NCBI RefSeq assembly: GCF_958298935.1
Contig: NC_084938.1
Coordinates: forward strand, 22,301,501-22,365,500
DNA from: Phragmites australis
Taxonomy: Eukaryota; Streptophyta; Magnoliopsida; Poales; Poaceae
Length of the DNA stretch: 64,000 bases
Reading direction: 5' to 3'
Shown: positions 48,912 to 59,886 of the stretch, in pieces
Layout: each line of letters starts with the position of its first letter
How positions within the stretch are numbered: the stretch's first letter is position 1
The notes under the pieces: model-generated
Database searches by the model: none
The model's input: the letters and a program-made list of their open reading frames with translations, nothing else
Told to the model about the DNA's origin: nothing
Position numbers and translations under genes: made by a program

Positions 48912-50302
48912 TGTCGGAGGGTGAACTCTTATCGCATGGATCCAGATGGACCTCTTTTTGAGATTCAGCCGGGAGGATGATTCTGAATCTGTTTGCGGGA
49001 GAAATAAATGGGTGTAAATGCGATGGCAGGTGGGATGGAATGATCGGATGCATAATGCAATAAATGTAGTGGAGGGATTTTTAGACAAGTTCGGGCCGCA
49101 CTAAGCGTAATACCCTACTCCTGTGGGGATACTATAAATGCCCTAAGAATGTCTCTCAGGGATGTTGCTGGTTACAAAAATGTTTGTCTATCTTAGAGCT
49201 TCGGGCTTCTTGTTCTTCGGTGGTCTCAGCTTCTGTACTTGTACTGAGTGTTCTGCTGTCTTCGGTCTTCGCTCGAGAGTCAGAGAGCTCGATCTGTCTG
49301 GATTCGACCTCCCCCTCTGTGTCCACCGGCTCCTCTTTAAATACCCGCCGGCGGTAGCGTACCCCGAAGGGGAGGGCACGAGTTTCAAGGCATCATAAAT
49401 GGAAAAGCTGCCATTATGGGCTGCTGCGCGAAGTGACAGCGGGGTTGAAAACGCGCCCCCCCGCCCGGTCTCGATCGTCATGATGACGTTTGCAACGGGC
49501 GCCGCGGAGCGGGCCCACCAGGCAGCCACAGAGCAACCCGGCGTGCCCGCCCGGTCTTGTTCGCCTGACACAGCAGGGTGGCAGGAGAGGCGCCTTGGGC
49601 CTCGTGATGCTATCCCGAGGCGCGCCGGATGACGCGGGATGGGACCTGTGCATTAAATGTCCCCACGCCTCTCTGCCAAGCCATGGCAGGGGCTGACACC
49701 GAGTGTGGTAGGAGCAGTTAGAAGTGACAGGCCACGCGCCCTCTTAAATACGGCACTGAGCCTTTCACTGGTTGACACCTCACCGCTGGGCTTCTGTGGG
49801 GGCCACCGGTGAAGGACTTCTTAGTCCATCGGGGAACCGAGTGCTCGGGGGTCACTGTTCACAGCCCCGAGCACTCTCTCCCAGATATGCCCTTTCTTGG
49901 TCCTCGGGGAACCGAGTGCTCAGGGGTCGCTGTTCATGGCCCCGAGCACTCTCTCCCAAAACTACCTTCCTTGGGTCCTCGAGGTACTCGGGTGCTCGGG
50001 GGCCACTGTTCGCAGCCCCGAGCACACCCTTCCCGGTACTCGGCTTTTCTGGTCGTCGGGGGACTTGGGTGCTCGGTGGGCCACTGTTCATGACCCCGAG
50101 CACTCTCTTCCCGGCACTTGGTCTTCGCAGATCATCGGGGAACTCGGGTACTCGGGGACCATTGTTCCTGGCCCCGAGCGCCCTCTCCCAGGACTTAGTC
50201 ATCTCGCACTTCGGGGAGATCATCCCCGCGGGAGGTTGCCACGTGGCAACCTGCTGGTCTGGCCTCGGGATTCGGGGACCCCTGGTTCCTGATTCACCGA
50301 CA
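48912..50302 (-). repeat. 3' LTR of the nested Gypsy element, complete
   Basis: 1391 bases, from TGTCGGTGAATC (minus start at 50302) to CACCCTCCGACA (minus end at 48912). On the minus strand there is a TATA-like TATTTAAAG near 49340 and the GTAGGGTATTACGCTTAGTG block at about 49098-49120, which is typical for the R-U5 part of grass Tat LTRs. The U3 part has repeated CCGAGCACTC..CCGAGTGCTCGG units. Long plus-strand frames here (49772-50368) are artefacts of these repeats. Confidence 0.88.
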
Positions 50303-50399
50303 GCAGCCCTCGGGCCCGTTGGAAAAGAAAAAGGATCTTTTGGGCAGGCCTTGTTTAGGTCGGTGTAGTCGACGCACATGCGGAGCTTGCCGTTCCCTC
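50303..50399 (-). pseudogene. RT fragment directly joined to the 3' LTR
   Basis: The minus frame reads NGKLRMCVDYTDLNKACPKD and then PFSFP, the second block of Gypsy RT. It ends abruptly a few codons before the LTR start at 50302. All downstream pol sequence is missing. Confidence 0.85.
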
Positions 50400-51280
50400 G
50401 GGATGGCGCTATGGCAAGGTCCCTAATCCCTAAGGTCGGGATTCCCTCAAATGAGGGATTCCCTCTATTGAGGTCGAAGCTTCTATTTCTAAACGGAAAC
50501 GCCCAATACATCGAAACTCATTACCCATGGATAAAGCCAGTCGAGAAAAAGGGAAAGCCTGTCTCAATCAGTACTTCTTTTTTCCCTTTTAGAGATAGAT
50601 TTCTTTATTCTCTAAGCTAGCTAAACGCCCGATACATAATATGCTAAGCCCCCAGCTACCAATTCTGGAATTTCTTCTCGAGACATCCCCGTCAGTCAAC
50701 TTGTGAGGGGGCCCTTAATTAAATAAATAGGAAGATTGCCTTAAAAAAGAAATGCAAGGGATCGAAGGCAGTATGTAACTCTTCCTTGTTTGGTGGGGCT
50801 CTCCGCCTTTACCTGCCCACCTTAATCCATTTTGTTGAGGATCTTGCACTTATTCCAGCCCTATATTTACATAGCCAAGGCACAAAAACTGCATTCCCTT
50901 CTAAATCTCTCAAGATAGGGTGTCCTAACCACCCGACAGCTATGAAATCTCCCTTTCTTTTCTTGAATTAAAAAGGTAATCAATCCTTTCTTTTCATCTT
51001 TTATCAAGTCTTCCTCTTCCTGATTGACTCATTGGTGACAGATCAACCATGGACTTCTTCAATGAAAGAAAGTCTCATGGAAACATTTTCGCACCAATCG
51101 ATCTTCTGTAGGAGTAGGAGGTAGCGCGAATCTAGTTCGGATCCGTTTGTGAAGTAGAATAAGAAAGATAGTGAATCTTGTTTGTTCTTTAGTTGGTGAT
51201 GGCAACGCAATCACTCGAGCTTTTGTCGGCCCAGGCCAGACTTCATTTTCTGGTTTTGCTTTAATGAGGGTCCGGATCTG
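50400..51280. other. Foreign insertion splitting RT, possibly mitochondrial DNA
   Basis: About 880 bases separate the RT blocks HPEWLANPVIV (minus, ending at 51281) and NGKLRMCVDY (from 50399). The composition and vocabulary differ sharply from the GC-rich Gypsy DNA around it: moderate GC, CTTTCTTT and GGAAAGAA patches, short hairpins such as GAGGGATTCCCTC. No LTR, inverted ends or poly(A) tail is visible. This looks to me like plant mitochondrial intergenic DNA, but I recognise no organellar gene in it. Exact ends are uncertain by some bases. Confidence 0.4.
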
Positions 51281-53284
51281 GGACGATGACTGGGTTTGCC
51301 AGCCACTCGGGGTGGAGGACTTCTCGGATGAAGCCGGCGTCAAGGAGCTTACTTACTTGCTCCCGGATGAACTACTGGCGCTCGGGCGCCTGCCGCCGGA
51401 CTTTTTGCTTCACCGGCCGTGCGTCTGGGCGCATAGCCAGGTGGTGCTCGATCACCTCCCTAGGGATCCCGGGCATATCGGACGGCTGCCATGCAAACAC
51501 GTCAACGTTAGCCCGGAGGAAGGTGACGAGCGCGCTTTCCTATTTGCCACCCAGGTCACCGCCGATTCGGACGACCTGGGAAGCGTCCTCGCCCACCACG
51601 ACCTCCTTTGTTGGAACGGAGGTGTCGGCAACGAGTCGGGGTTTGGATGAAGAGGGTCCCGGGCCCCCCGGATGACCTTCGACCTCGGCCCGAGCTGAGA
51701 CCAAGGCGAAGTATAGCTGCTCGGCGCAGGAGACGGCGCTGCCGATCTCGGAGGACACGGAGATGGGGCCCGCAGGGTCCGGCATCTTGACCGTGAGGTA
51801 CGCGTAGTGGGTGACCACCATGAACCGAGCGAGCGTCGGGCGCCCGAGGATGGCGTTGTAGGGGAGGGGAAGTTTCACGACATCGAAGATGACGCTCTCC
51901 ATCCGGAAGTTATCCCGGCTCACGAATGTCACGGGCAGCTCGATCTGCCCGAGGGACAGGGAGTGCCTGGGTGTCCCCCCGTAAAAGGGGAGCGACGGCT
52001 TTAGGCGCCTAGAAGGCACTTGCAGCTTTTCGAAGGCCTCCCAGGAAAGGAGGTTCAGGCTTGCACCCCTGTCGATCAGCACCCTGCTGACCTTTACTTT
52101 GCAGATGGTGGGGGACACTACCAGGGGTAGTCGCCCCACGCCTGCAGTACTTGCGGGGTGGTCGGCCAGGCTGAACGTGATCGGGGAGTCCGACCACTTC
52201 AGGGGCCTTGCGGCCTCTGCGCTCGGGGTCGCCGAGCACACCTCGCCCCGCATGGTCTTGACGCTGCAGCGGGAGGAGGGCGTGTGCGCGCCTCCGTCGA
52301 TGAAGGTGACGGTGTGCTCAGGCTCCTGGAAGCCGAGCTCTTGGTTGTCGGGGGCGGCTCTGTCGTCGTCGCCCCTGCGGGGCTCTTCGCGGTCTCTCTG
52401 GCGCTGCTCGATGAGACCTTTGACCGTGCGGCACTCCATGAGGTCATGCCACTTGGTCTGGTGGATCTGGCACCACTTCCCCGGCTCGGGCCTCGCAGGA
52501 GCGGGGACCCTTGCGGGAGCGGGAGCCCTCGCGGGAGCCAGAGCCCTAGGAGGGGCTTGGGCCGGAGCCCTTGCGGGCGCGGGTCTTCTGTCGGCGATCG
52601 CCCGACGAGCTGGCTGGCGGTCGGGCTCCTGGGCTGGCCCAGGGGCAGGGCCCTGGGCCGGCACGACAGGGACTGCCTCGCGCCTTCTTCTCTTCTTCTT
52701 TTCCCGCCTGTCAGAGCGGGAAAGGACCTGGTTGATCGGCGGCGGGATGCTCAAGGCGCGGAACATGCCACGCCCGAGCCTCCGCCGCCTTGGCGCACTT
52801 GTCGACCAGCGCGAAGAGTTCCGCGGTGGTTTCGACCTCGTGCATGCCCCGCTTCTCGAGCATCCGCTCGTCGCAGACACCGTGCCGGAACGCGACAATG
52901 ATAGCGTGGGGGTTATCCGCGGGATGGTCTTGCGGACCTGACTGAAGCGCTGTATGAAGCGCCGCAGCGTCTCCCCCTCCTGCTGTTTGACGGCGTGGAG
53001 GTCGCACTCCAGGCCGAGGCGCACGAACGTGCCTTGAAAGTTCGCCACAAACTGGTGGCAGAGATCATCCCAGGAGCCGATGGATCCTGGGGGTAAGTTC
53101 ATAAGCCAAGAGCGAGCAGAGCCCCTTAAGGCAACATGAAAATAATTGGCCATCACCTTTTCACTGCCGCCAGCTGCTTGGACAGCAGTGGTGTAGATTT
53201 GGAGGAACTTGACAGGGTCGATGGACCCGTCGTACTTCTCCGGCAGTTCTGGCCAGAACATGGTGGGCCATTTGACCCGGCGGA
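51281..53284 (-). pseudogene. gag-protease-RT start of the nested Gypsy element
   Basis: On the minus strand a frame of 573 codons (53261-51540) starts MFWPELPEKYDGSIDP and has the gag core (YFHVALRGSARSWLMNLPPG), a Pro/Ala-rich hinge, a CX2HX4HX4C finger (CQIHQTKWHDLMEC), then the aspartic protease (VLIDRGASLNLLSWEAFEKL to AILGRPTLARF). From about 52920 to 52740 the true gag frame lies in another phase (HGVCDERMLEKRGMHEVETT, then ALVDKCAKAAEARA), so two compensating frameshifts bracket it. RT begins after 51540 with KLLDAGFIREVLHPEWLANP. The first gag codons are deleted. It is not able to move by itself. Confidence 0.85.
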
Positions 53285-53285
53285 A

Positions 53286-54386
53286 CTTCGGGCTCCTTGT
53301 TCTTCGGTGGTCTCAGCTTCTGTGCTTGTACTGAGTGTTCTGCTGTCTTCAATCTTCGCTCGAGAGTCAGAGAGCTCGATCTGTCTGGATTTGACCTCTC
53401 CCTCTGTGTCCACCGGCTTCTCTTTAAATACCCGTCGGCGGTAGCGTACCCCGAAGGGGAGGGCACGAGTTCCAAGGCACCATAAATGGAAAAGCAGCCA
53501 TTATGGGCTGCTGCGCGAAGTGACAGCGGGGTTGAAAACGCTCCCCCCGCCCGGTCTGGGTCGTCATGATGGCGTTGGCAACGGGCGCCGCGAAGCGGGC
53601 CCACCAGGCAGCCATAGAGCAATCCGGCGTGCCCGCCCGGTCTTGTTCGCCTGACACAGCAGGGTGGCAGGAGAGGTGCCTTGGGCCTCGCGATGCTATC
53701 CTGAGGCGCGCCGGATGACGCGGGATGGGACCCGTGCATTAAATGTCCCCACACCTCTCTGTCAAGCCGTGGCAGGGGCTGACACCGAGCGTGGCAGGAG
53801 CTGTTGGAAGTGACAGGCCACGCGCCCTCTTAAATGCGGCACTGGGCCTTTCACTGGTTGACACCTCACCGCTGGGCTTCTGTGGGGGCCACCGGTGAAG
53901 GACTTCTTAGGACGTCGGGGAACCGAGTGCTCGGGGGTCACTGTTCACAGCCCCGAGCACTCTCTCCCGGATATGCCCTTTCTTGGTCCTCGGGGAACCG
54001 AGTACTCGGGGCCGCTGTTTACAACCCCGAGCACTCTCTCCCGGAAATACCTTCCTTGGGTCCTCGAGGTACTCGGGTGCTCGGGGGCCACTGTTCGCAG
54101 CCCCGAGCACACCCTTCCCGGTACTCGGCTTTTCTGGTCATCGGGGGACTTGGGTGCTCGGGGGCCACTGTTCATGACCCCGAGCACTCTCTTCCTGGCA
54201 CTTGGTCTTCGCAGATCATCGGGGAACTCGGGTACTCGAGGACCACTGTTCATGGCCCCGAACGCCCTCTCCCGGGACTTAGTCGTCTCGCACTTCGGGG
54301 AGATCATCCCCGCGGGAGGTCACCACGTGGCAACCTGCTGGTCTGGCCTCGGGATTCGGGGACCCCTGGTTCATGATTCACCGACA
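53286..54386 (-). repeat. 5' LTR of the nested Gypsy element, truncated
   Basis: It aligns with 49199-50302 of the complete LTR nearly end to end (1101 versus 1104 bases). The last 287 bases of the LTR, the primer site and the gag start are missing. The junction with gag falls at CTTCGGGCT, shared with the full LTR at 49199-49207. Confidence 0.85.
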
Positions 54387-54391
54387 ACCGC

Positions 54392-54960
54392 ACCCATCAC
54401 ACGCCCTTCGTCTCCGACCTCACCAGCGAGCTCGAGACCGTCAATCTCCCCTCCGGATCTGCAGGAGCAGGAGAGCCGGACCGCCCCCCTCCTCCCTTCC
54501 TCATCGGAGTGCACCTCGGGCGAGCAAGCCCTCCACGGATCTGCTCGCACTGCTTGCTGCCAACATGGATCTCACTCACCTGCATTGCTGCAGCACTGGC
54601 CCGCTACAGTGGCACCGCCGCCTACGCGCACTCCGTAGTTAACCGGGCCCCCACCACAGCCTCCGCGTGCTCCGCGGTCAGCAACGCTGCAACCATAGTA
54701 CGTGTGTGCCAGCACCAACAGAGTTTCCCCATGCGCGGGATTTGCTTCGAGCCGCATCTTCTGGTGAGAGAGAGGGAAAAGTTGGGGATCGAGGATGAGA
54801 GAGAGGAGAGATTGAGAGAGAGGTATGGGATGGGAGAGATAGAGCGAGAGAGGGGGAACCGGGACTTAGATTTTTTTAGGTGGGGAGTGGAGCAGGTGGA
54901 GCGGACGCGAGGGGTGGTAAAAAAAGGTGGATTGAATGCATATTTCGAGTCCGGGGTCAT
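54392..54960. other. Internal part of the non-autonomous CACTA element
   Basis: GC-rich sequence (Pro/Ser/Arg in all frames) followed by a GAGAGAG-rich stretch at 54760-54860. It may be an old captured gene edge, since GA/CT-rich tracts are common in grass 5' UTRs. No domain is visible, and the frame at 54509-54991 is not supported. Confidence 0.35.
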
Positions 54961-55177
54961 CTCATCAGTGCCGGTTCAAAATAAATCCTAGGATAATATC
55001 ACTACCGGTTTTTCATAAGAATCGACAGTGATACTACTTATCAGTGTTGGATTTTGTCTAAATAAATAGGTGGATGTCTGGTTTTGCTACAAACTAATAG
55101 TGATACCTTATCAGTGTCAGTTTTGTCGAACCGATATTGATGAGTCGATACTTATAACTAGTCCTATTATAGTGTAG

Positions 55178-57339
55178 GCTAAAGCCTAGACTATCATGGA
55201 TTTGATTCCGCCCCTAATAGGAGCCACGACGAGCATAAGAAATGACATGATTATATGGGTATTTAGTAGAACCACGTCGACTCCCCTGTCACGGTTCAAA
55301 CCCACAGTATCCATCTTTTGTACACAAACTGAATTGCTTATGTGGAATTTGTTGTTGAGCTTGTCATAAGAGGCACACTCGTAGGTGTGACACTGTGATG
55401 TGGTCTATATTTTTGTGGATGTGTCATACATCTAATCAAAAGAGAATACATGACAATCAAAGTCTTCTTGTTACAAATTATTTCTTTGGTACCGTTTCAT
55501 AGAAATACATATAAAATTTAATGTTGGAACAACAATGACATGTGATACAGTGGCTACTGGTTATGGTGCTATGTGGTTCGGATCATCGACAACCATATAC
55601 ACACCTCCCCTGGCTAGGGGCACGTTGCGGTGAGACTTCTACCCTTTGGAGTTGCTCATTTTGCTTATGGCAGACGATTGGGATGAGCTTGGTTGAACAG
55701 GCTGCAGAGGAGTCAGAGTTGCTACCTCGAGGAGTTCGACGAGCTCGACAGCGATGATAGAAGTTGTGCTTTCTCTCGCGTCCTGGTGTTGATCTTGGGC
55801 AGAGTCATGATAACATCATGGTAGAGGTTGATATCCATTGTGGGAAGTCAGAGCTACTGTGCCGCTAGTACGGCGAGCTTGGCAACGATGACTCTTGTCG
55901 GACTCGCATGGTGTTTGCTTTTGGTGTGTGGTGGCAAGACTTTTGTGGTTTTTTCAGTTGTTGAGGTGTTTTCCTAGTTGTGAGTTTTTGCTGATTTTTT
56001 CTCAAATTAACTATGCGGTTGTAAGATTTTTTATTTATTTTTTATAAATTAGATCAACTCTCTTCTTCTATAATAAAATTGTAGAGCTTGTGCCGACCTA
56101 TTAAAAAATTTGGTACTGATTTTTCAAACATAGGACACTATTGGCTTCGTTGGTACTGTTGTCAAGCTAGCTGAACAAATACTTTGAATGTCTTAATTTA
56201 TGCTATAATTGCAACGATACAATATCTTTAGTGTCAAACAATTTTGTTTAGTGTAAAATGAAATCCTAGATTAGATTATAAGGAATTCGAAGAATTTTGA
56301 GGCTAAGAGACGTCTTCTCAATGAAGAGTGCTAGTAGATGTGTAATGTTGAAAAGAAACATAACAAATCTTGCATGATCCCACCATTGGTTCGTGTCGGC
56401 CCTAGATGAAAAAGAGACCCGGGAGAATCATGGTAGTACAAAGGTATTGCCGTCACAATTTTTGCCGTGACCATCGATATGTCATTCACCTTTTGAAGAG
56501 GGGAGCGAGGCAGCGAGGTAGCAATGGAAGTGGATCACCACGGTATTGGCGCAATTTGCCTTAAGTTTTTATGGTTCGACCTGCATCTCCATAGGGCAAA
56601 AATCTCTATAGGGCCTAATGCCACTAATGCCTTGTTTGCAGCCCTAATGTCACTAAAAGAGTATATATACTAGTACATAAACTGCATACTAGCTGGATGA
56701 CAATATCCAACAGCCTAGAATGTGTTCGGTTCGAAGCCAAGGAAACTTTTGGCTAAGTCAACGGTGATTAGGAATTTTAGATCCTTTTTATTGTATGTGC
56801 TCATAGGCCTGATGACCAGCAACATACACAAATTTGGTTGTGAAAGAATAGAACAAACCAGCAAGTTCATCCCCGACAGCGCCCTCCTCGAAGTAGAATG
56901 ACAGGATAGCCATGTGTGCGTCGATTGTGTCATGTTCAACACGTGCTACGACCTTAGTAGTGAAGAGTAACATTGTTAGAGCAAGTATATTCTACACGTC
57001 AGCAGTCTTAAGGTGTCTCATGCCAAATTCTTAAAAAAATAAAATAAATTTTAATTTTAAAGTTTTTATTTATATATCAGTGCAAATTAAAAAATTAATA
57101 GCAAAACCCACTATGTCCCACACTCAACTCATCATCTCCTTCCTCCTTTGGCGGGCAACAACGAGGACGCGACGTCAGCGCGGCCTACTCGGTGGAACAC
57201 GATGACAACTTAGCCTCTTCGATGAACACATTTTTGTGTGCGCATGGGAACAGTAATGGCACAACCTCCTCGGCGGCCAGCACAGGCTCAGGAAGACACC
57301 CTTCCCACCTTATTCGTCCTCTAGCCCAACAGCCACGAT
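55178..57339. other. Intergenic region, no supported gene
   Basis: AT-rich to mixed DNA. A minus-strand pair of overlapping frames at 56715-56973 (one reads EHDTIDAHMAILSFYFEEGA) looks more protein-like than the rest and could be a gene relic, but I do not recognise it. No transposon ends were fixed. Confidence 0.35.
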
Positions 57340-58520
57340 ATAGTTAGGTATTATCACAAAATTATTAAAAATAGATGGTATGTTATACACAATTTTTTAT
57401 CTGTTACGGATAAAATATACTTAGACAGTTGTTAAGATAGATGGGTCTGTAATAAAACAACCGTCTATTAACTCACAAACAGTTTATATAAATTAGTCTG
57501 TTTCTATGATATAGACATAAACGATTTTTAGAAAAAATCGTCTGTAATGTTGTCACATACGATTTTTTTTTTCTAAAAATCCGTATATATGTATATAGTA
57601 GACATATACGAATTTTATAAACAACCGTCTGTATTTAAAGACATGTAAACGTTTTTATATTTTACCAATCGCCTCCCTTAGCTCTTGCCTTTGCACACAC
57701 ACAACCTGCTCATCTACTATTTTGACTTCCCCCATACACAATGCGCTTGTCTCCCCTCAATATAAAGTGACGAGGAATGTTCTTCTTCTTCACTCGTCAT
57801 ATAATGTGTTCTACTGCACTCAGAAAGCGTCATCCTCACTCGTTATCAACGTCAGAGAAGCGATATCTCGACTGAGGTAGAGATCTCTTTGACTGTAACG
57901 AGGTGAGTATCATATGATTTTATGTATAATTTCTACTGCTTTGATTTGTGTAACTGATGGTAGAGCCTTGTTTCCATCGTAGATATGTAATGACGTAGTT
58001 CACGGCAATGAACAAATAGTAGGATGGGGTTGTCCCTATGATGGTTTCAACAGTGCAGATGCTTGACATCGACTTCGATCAAGTGGACTTTGTTTTCTTC
58101 GCTGTTATGAAGGCCCCCTCCGTCAACCATGTGTATGTTATCAACTGCATTCTCTATTACGTACTTCCGGAAGGAAATTTCTCTACTATTGTTCGTTATT
58201 ATGGAGATATTTTCGTCAACTGCAAGACATGTTTGAACGTATATTTTTTGTTGAATCATAGCTGGCGGTTTCGCAACAACGCAGTCTAGTTCGGACTTAT
58301 GCACGAGCTAGTCAAGGTGCAGCTAATCCGGATGACTGCAAGCTGCTCATTGAAGATGATAGTAGATTGACGTTGTGCTGAAATACAGAAGGCTAAAATG
58401 ATATCTATCATCTCGTCTATAACCAAGTCGATATTGTAGAAACTTTTACAGAGACGAAATATATAACAATTTGTAATAGAGTTTAAAATTTAACTGCAAT
58501 AATCCGTTTATAGATAGTGT
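57340..58520. repeat. CACTA-like relic with inverted ACCGTCTGT-type subterminal repeats
   Basis: From 57380 to 57650 there are several units such as AACCGTCTATTA, AAAAATCGTCTGTAATG, CAACCGTCTGTATT, in both orientations, with hairpin potential (CGATTTTTAGAAAAAATCG). On the right, near 58515, the plus strand reads ATCCGTTTATAGATAGTG, which could be a CACTA end. No matching left end with a three-base duplication was found. Confidence 0.35.
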
Positions 58521-59886
58521 GGGTAGAAAATGGTGCCGCGGCCGAGTACAATTGCAGCAGGGTCTCCTCCGGGACACGACTGAGGCGCGTTTGGGAGTTG
58601 GTACACAGTGATGGCACAACGTGTTAAGGTCATCGCCTCATTGGCGAGACACAGAGGTGGCACGACTTGGCGATCGACGGTGCTGCCTTCTTGGTGGTAC
58701 GTGATGGTGATACGCTAAAAATTAAAAGCTACTGTTTGGTAAAACTCACTGATTTCAGCCCTCTGGATAGTGCAGGTTACGCGAGACGCTCACAGTGCCC
58801 AGCACCAGCACCAGTAAGCTTTGTTACTGCATGACCCCACCATAATAACCCGTGCCTCTGCATTGCCCGATGACTTAAGCCGTCTTCGTCTATGAAAAAA
58901 GACGCAGGGCAATCACCATTTCTGTTCCTTGCATCAAATTTCTAGCTGATGGTTGAAGCAATAAAATTACTAGAAAAAATACTGAGAAACTTGCATTCGG
59001 TGATTGTGAAAACGCACCCCCCCCCCCCCATTATAATTGCTCGAGTTCCTTGAATTGCCCCTGTAAACTTGCTTGGTGGTGATTGCTGATCAGAAAAGTT
59101 GCTTCGGCAGAAAATAAAACATTGCTGGGCAATTTTAAAAATATTTTGGAATACAAATTTGCTTGCTCACAAATATATAGTTGCTTCTTCATAAATAAAA
59201 TTTTAAATTACACCTAAGGATAAATATAAAGTTGCTTCTTCATAAATATAAATTTGCTTTCCAACTAATATAAATTTGCCTATTCATCAATGTAAAGTGT
59301 CTAATTTAACCATAGTATGCATTGAATAAAGCAAATTGATAGGCAAAACACACACATGCTGAATATACGAATGTTATCTCTGTTTATATATAAATCGTAC
59401 TGGGAGAAAAGAAAAACACTTTTAACTTCCACATGAGTCACTTTTTACACACAATGATAGACAGTTCCAGATAATGGCTTAATCCCATTAACTTCTTATT
59501 GAAAGCTTAAGAAAAACCAGAAATAATAACTACCCCATTCTCATAAGTTGGAAAAATCGTAACTAAAAAGTTGCCTAATGCCAATGAATATAAATCTAGC
59601 AAATTTACAAAAAAAAAAGAAAGAAAAAAGGAACAAAGTTACATGAGAGCAATTATTATGTTCATGTATAAAGCATAGTACCAGAAAGAAAATGCTTTTG
59701 TCATACACACAAAATGCTTGACATATAAACATAACTTGCCTAAACTGTTACAAAATTTTTCTTAAGCATTCGATTAAATATTTAAACTTGCTCAAGCGTA
59801 AAATCTGCTATGTGGTGATTCAATATGCATTCTGCGTATTGGAGCCAGGACAATTTTTTATTTTTTTGCTTCAGACGAGCCAGAAC
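58521..59886. other. Intergenic region, no supported gene
   Basis: Mixed then AT-rich. It includes a C-run near 59017-59030 and repeated TTGCTTCTTCATAAATA-like units at 59170-59290. No reading frame with a domain was found. Confidence 0.35.

Larger units (their letters stand above)
48912..54386 (-). mobile_element. Second Tat-type Gypsy retrotransposon, deleted, in the CACTA element
   Basis: Both outer ends show TGTCGG..CCGACA, and exact ACCGC duplications flank it (48907-48911, 54387-54391). On the minus strand the order is: 5' LTR remnant (53286-54386), gag-protease (51540-53284), RT start (to 51281), a foreign insert (50400-51280), RT continuation (50303-50399), 3' LTR (48912-50302). Everything between RT and the 3' LTR is deleted (rest of RT, RNase H, integrase), as are the 5' LTR end, primer site and gag start. 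Confidence 0.88.
48479..55174. mobile_element. CACTA transposon with a nested Gypsy element
   Basis: The left end is CACTACTAAAAAAGG (48479) and the right end ..CTATTATAGTG (55174). TAG flanks both sides (48476-48478, 55175-55177), the three-base duplication of CACTA elements. Subterminal parts have short repeats in both orientations: ATTCAACATCACACAAA-like units at 48710-48880, and ATCAGTG/CCGGTT units at 54960-55150. Without the Gypsy element at 48912-54386 it is only about 1.2 kb with no transposase, so it is non-autonomous. Confidence 0.85.

Noticed and set aside
49772..50511. Long frames on both strands in the nested Gypsy LTR (up to 219 codons)
   Set aside because: They translate the repeated CCGAGCACTC-type units of the LTR; the same frames recur in the second LTR. 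Only the RT piece at 50303-50399 is real coding remnant.
54509..54991. 160-codon plus frame in the CACTA element, possible captured gene
   Set aside because: The second half is simply a GAGAGA-rich tract translated as Arg/Glu repeats, and no domain is recognised in the first half.
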